64,000 bases of DNA. Origin: Ligula intestinalis (Eukaryota; Platyhelminthes; Cestoda; Diphyllobothriidea; Diphyllobothriidae). A model generated the notes under the pieces. That model saw nothing but the letters and a program-made list of their open reading frames with translations, had not been told where the DNA came from and did not search any database. Both the position numbers and the translations under genes were made by a program. Positions 62,014-64,000 of the stretch are shown one piece after another (the stretch's first letter is position 1; every line of letters starts with the position of its first letter). The stretch covers positions 26,213,048 through 26,277,047 of the forward strand of contig JAYGXS010000004.1 of the NCBI GenBank assembly GCA_036362985.1. Reading direction: 5' to 3'.

Positions 62014-64000
62014 TAATAATAATAATAATAATAATAATTTGTATATTTAAGGCCCAAGGGGCCCTGTCGTTACAAACTTAGTGCTATCGTGAAAATAAAA
62101 ATAATAATGATAAGCAGTGAACTCTTATAAATAATTGTCATCGGCAGTAAAAAAAACTCCTAGATCGGTGGATGAGTTCAGTGGGCCACCGAGTTCAAAA
62201 AAAAGTTTAGGAGAAAAAACTGCCTTAATAGGTAAAAGGGTTTGATGTGGTTAGTTTGGCACCTGATGTTGAGGGTTCGGGACGTTTATGGTCATGGGAA
62301 AAAAATAATATATCGTTGAGTTAGGAAGGGGTCATCCGGAAGGCAGGAGAAGGCAGTAGAAGTCAAGGCAACATCATCGAGTTGCGACCCACCAGATTCC
62401 AGAGCCAATCGCGAAGACCACAGCGAAGGTTGCAAAAACGGAGAAGAATTAGCAGCCCTTGGAAGTGATGCTTGACTCTGCAGAGGGAAATGCTAACATA
62501 GTTAGAAACCATTTTAGTATCCTGGGAAGAGCTTCAAATGCCAGGAGGACCCTTTTCAAAATCTACAACTTGCGTGTTTGGAAAGGAAACAGACAGTAAC
62601 GACTTTATTTCCTCTAAATTTAAATGCTTATATAATTTGCCTTTAAAAATCGACAGTGTAGAAGACAGTCTAATATCGAGAGGAAGGTTGTTCCAAATAA
62701 AAGCATATTTGGAGGTAAAAAAGCGAGAACGGTTAGATGTGGAGCTACGAGGTGGTAAAATTATCATGGAAGAGTTACGAGTGGCGTAAGGTCGGTCAAC
62801 TGGAAGGAGAGCGTTAATTTGTGGGAGATTAGGACTATTGTTAACGCGAAACAGAAAGCATAGACCAGCTTCGAGTCTTCTTATCCAAAGAAATTTAATG
62901 TTTGCTAATTGACATCTATCTGTATAACACATACCAGACCCAGAAACAGAAAATATTTTACGAGTGAAAACTCGCTGAACCTTTTCAATCTTACTACGGT
63001 CATGCTGGGTCATGAGGCCAAAAATCGGGCAGCAGTATTCTAGTATAGGAAGAACAAACATGCGGTATAGTTTTAACTTCATTTCTGGAAGGAAAAAGTT
63101 ATGCGATATAAACCCACATATCTGTGCGGCCTTGGCAGAAATTCGATCTGCATGAGGTGATACTGCAAGCTTATTCGCGTAAGTAAGACCCAAATCCTTT
63201 ATCGTAGATCTTTCTAACAGTGGACTATTTTGGAAGATAATGGGTCCAGGAAGCCTTGCGGGACCAAAACTCAAGAAACTACATTTTGATGGAGAAAACT
63301 CCATCTGCCATGTTGCGCTCCATCTTGAGAGAGTACGCAAGTCTGCGTTAACTTTATCAACACAATTACTGGCCGTGTCCTTAGAAAATGAGTAAATACA
63401 CTTAAGGTCATCAGCATAAATGAAATTTTCCGAATTATTTAGCACTGTTGAAATTTCATTTATGTAAAGAATGAAAAGGAGGGGACCTAAAACCGTGCCT
63501 TGTAATACACCACCCGTGATCGGCTGAGGCATCGAGTAGCTATTGCCTACTAAGACCTTCTGGCTGCGGTTAGACAGGTAGGAGGCAATGAAATCGAGGA
63601 GGGGAGGCCTGATGCCTAGGGCTTCCAGTTTCACTAAAAGGCGCCTATGAGGCACCTTGTCAAAAGCTTTACTAAGGTCAAAGTAAATCACGATGACTGA
63701 TTGCTGTTCATTACGAAGTGAAGTAACCAGGTTAAGAAAGGCTAAATGGCAGGTTTCGCATGATCTTCCAGGTAGAAATCCATGCTGTGAAGCACTTAAT
63801 AGTTTATTTTCTACACAAAAATCGAGAATTTGATTAAAAATGATCTTTTCCAGAAGTTTGGCTAGGGCTGGGGTTTTATGAACACCTCGGTAGTTATTTA
63901 CGTCCGAACGAGATCCTGACTTGAAGACTGGAAGAATAATAGATGTCTTCCATGAGTCAGGAAAGAAACCGTTTAGAAGATAAGCTGAGAATAGATAACT
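62014..64000 (-). mobile_element. CR1-like LINE copy 3, inserted in gypsy element 2
   Basis: A minus-strand element whose 3' tail is a run of ATT triplets (seen as AATAAT at 62014-62039) next to the shared hairpin GGCCC-AAG-GGGCC (62051-62063). The junction is within the RNase H region of gypsy element 2. Its 5' part continues past the window edge. Confidence 0.9.
62534..64000 (-). CDS. CR1-like reverse transcriptase, intact to the window edge
   Basis: Open on the minus strand from 64000 to the stop at 62534-62536, 488 codons with no stop or frameshift. It starts within the RT fingers: GFFPDSWKTSIILPVFKSGS, NNYRGVHKTPALAKLLEKI, SQHGFLPGRSCETCHLAFLN. The catalytic Asp segment VIYFDLSKAFDKVPHRRLL follows, then GGVLQGTVLGPLLFILYINE, YADD (NFIYADDLKCIYSF), WQMEFSPSKCSFLSFGP, LPEMKLKLYRMFVLPILEY and WIRRLEAGLCFLFRVNNSPN, ending FEKGPPGI. 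Two catalytic motifs (FDLSKAFD and YADD) are present. The N-terminal endonuclease lies outside. Of the three CR1 copies this is the best candidate for a recently active one. Confidence 0.92.
   Translation of the reverse strand, partial: SYLFSAYLLNGFFPDSWKTSIILPVFKSGSRSDVNNYRGVHKTPALAKLLEKIIFNQILDFCVENKLLSASQHGFLPGRSCETCHLAFLNLVTSLRNEQQSVIVIYFDLSKAFDKVPHRRLLVKLEALGIRPPLLDFIASYLSNRSQKVLVGNSYSMPQPITGGVLQGTVLGPLLFILYINEISTVLNNSENFIYADDLKCIYSFSKDTASNCVDKVNADLRTLSRWSATWQMEFSPSKCSFLSFGPARLPGPIIFQNSPLLERSTIKDLGLTYANKLAVSPHADRISAKAAQICGFISHNFFLPEMKLKLYRMFVLPILEYCCPIFGLMTQHDRSKIEKVQRVFTRKIFSVSGSGMCYTDRCQLANIKFLWIRRLEAGLCFLFRVNNSPNLPQINALLPVDRPYATRNSSMIILPPRSSTSNRSRFFTSKYAFIWNNLPLDIRLSSTLSIFKGKLYKHLNLEEIKSLLSVSFPNTQVVDFEKGPPGI

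Noticed and set aside
62538..62789. + strand ORF of 83 codons at the CR1 3' end
   Set aside because: Shadow of the intact minus-strand CR1 reverse transcriptase.

Overview
The window reads as repeat-dense nuclear DNA of an animal, most likely a parasitic flatworm. One host gene (the 3' end of a protein kinase N gene) sits in introns of 2 to 4 kb. Most of the rest is retroelement debris of types typical of flatworm genomes: RTE and CR1-like LINEs, Penelope-like elements with GIY-YIG domains, Ty3/gypsy elements, tRNA-derived SINEs and MITEs. A large tapeworm or fluke genome is my guess; no marker gene settles the species.

Layout. 1-10.4 kb: the last three coding exons of PKN on the + strand (3311-3530, 5541-5789, 9649-9792) and a pyrimidine-rich 3' UTR. 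The introns hold a MITE, old repeats and a Penelope tail with a hammerhead-like fold. 10.4-14.3 kb: Penelope C-terminal debris, a second MITE copy and two identical 76-bp segments. 14.3-17.6 kb: a nearly intact + strand RTE LINE whose single reading frame is broken only by four nonsense codons. 19.9-34.6 kb: four Penelope-like fragments on the minus strand from at least two families, separated by old unclassified repeats. At least three are 5'-truncated and carry an inverted copy of their own 3' tail at the truncation point. 40.7-48.1 kb: two CR1-like LINEs, both minus, the second nearly full length (ORF1, endonuclease and reverse transcriptase, all decayed). 48.46-50.98 kb: a young, internally deleted Ty3/gypsy element with near-identical 545-bp LTRs, a 4-bp target duplication and a 100-N assembly gap. 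51.5-53.3 kb: an old LINE fragment, a MITE with a perfect 8-bp target duplication, and two opposed tRNA-SINE copies. 56.2-58.3 kb: a unit bounded by 22-bp inverted repeats and containing a likely exon of a DUF4806-type protein. 59.45-62.0 kb: an older gypsy copy of the same family (RNase H, integrase, 3' LTR). 62.0-64.0 kb: a third CR1 copy, inserted in that gypsy element and open to the window edge.

The elements form layers. CR1 copies sit inside a gypsy element and inside an older repeat, and a Penelope tail sits inside an old repeat in a PKN intron. The observations most worth a second look are the recurrent inverted-tail structure of the Penelope fragments with their hammerhead-like motifs, the non-autonomous gypsy derivative, the MITE family, and the inverted-repeat unit around the DUF4806-like exon. 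Stretches not listed show no convincing gene; their short ORFs look random.
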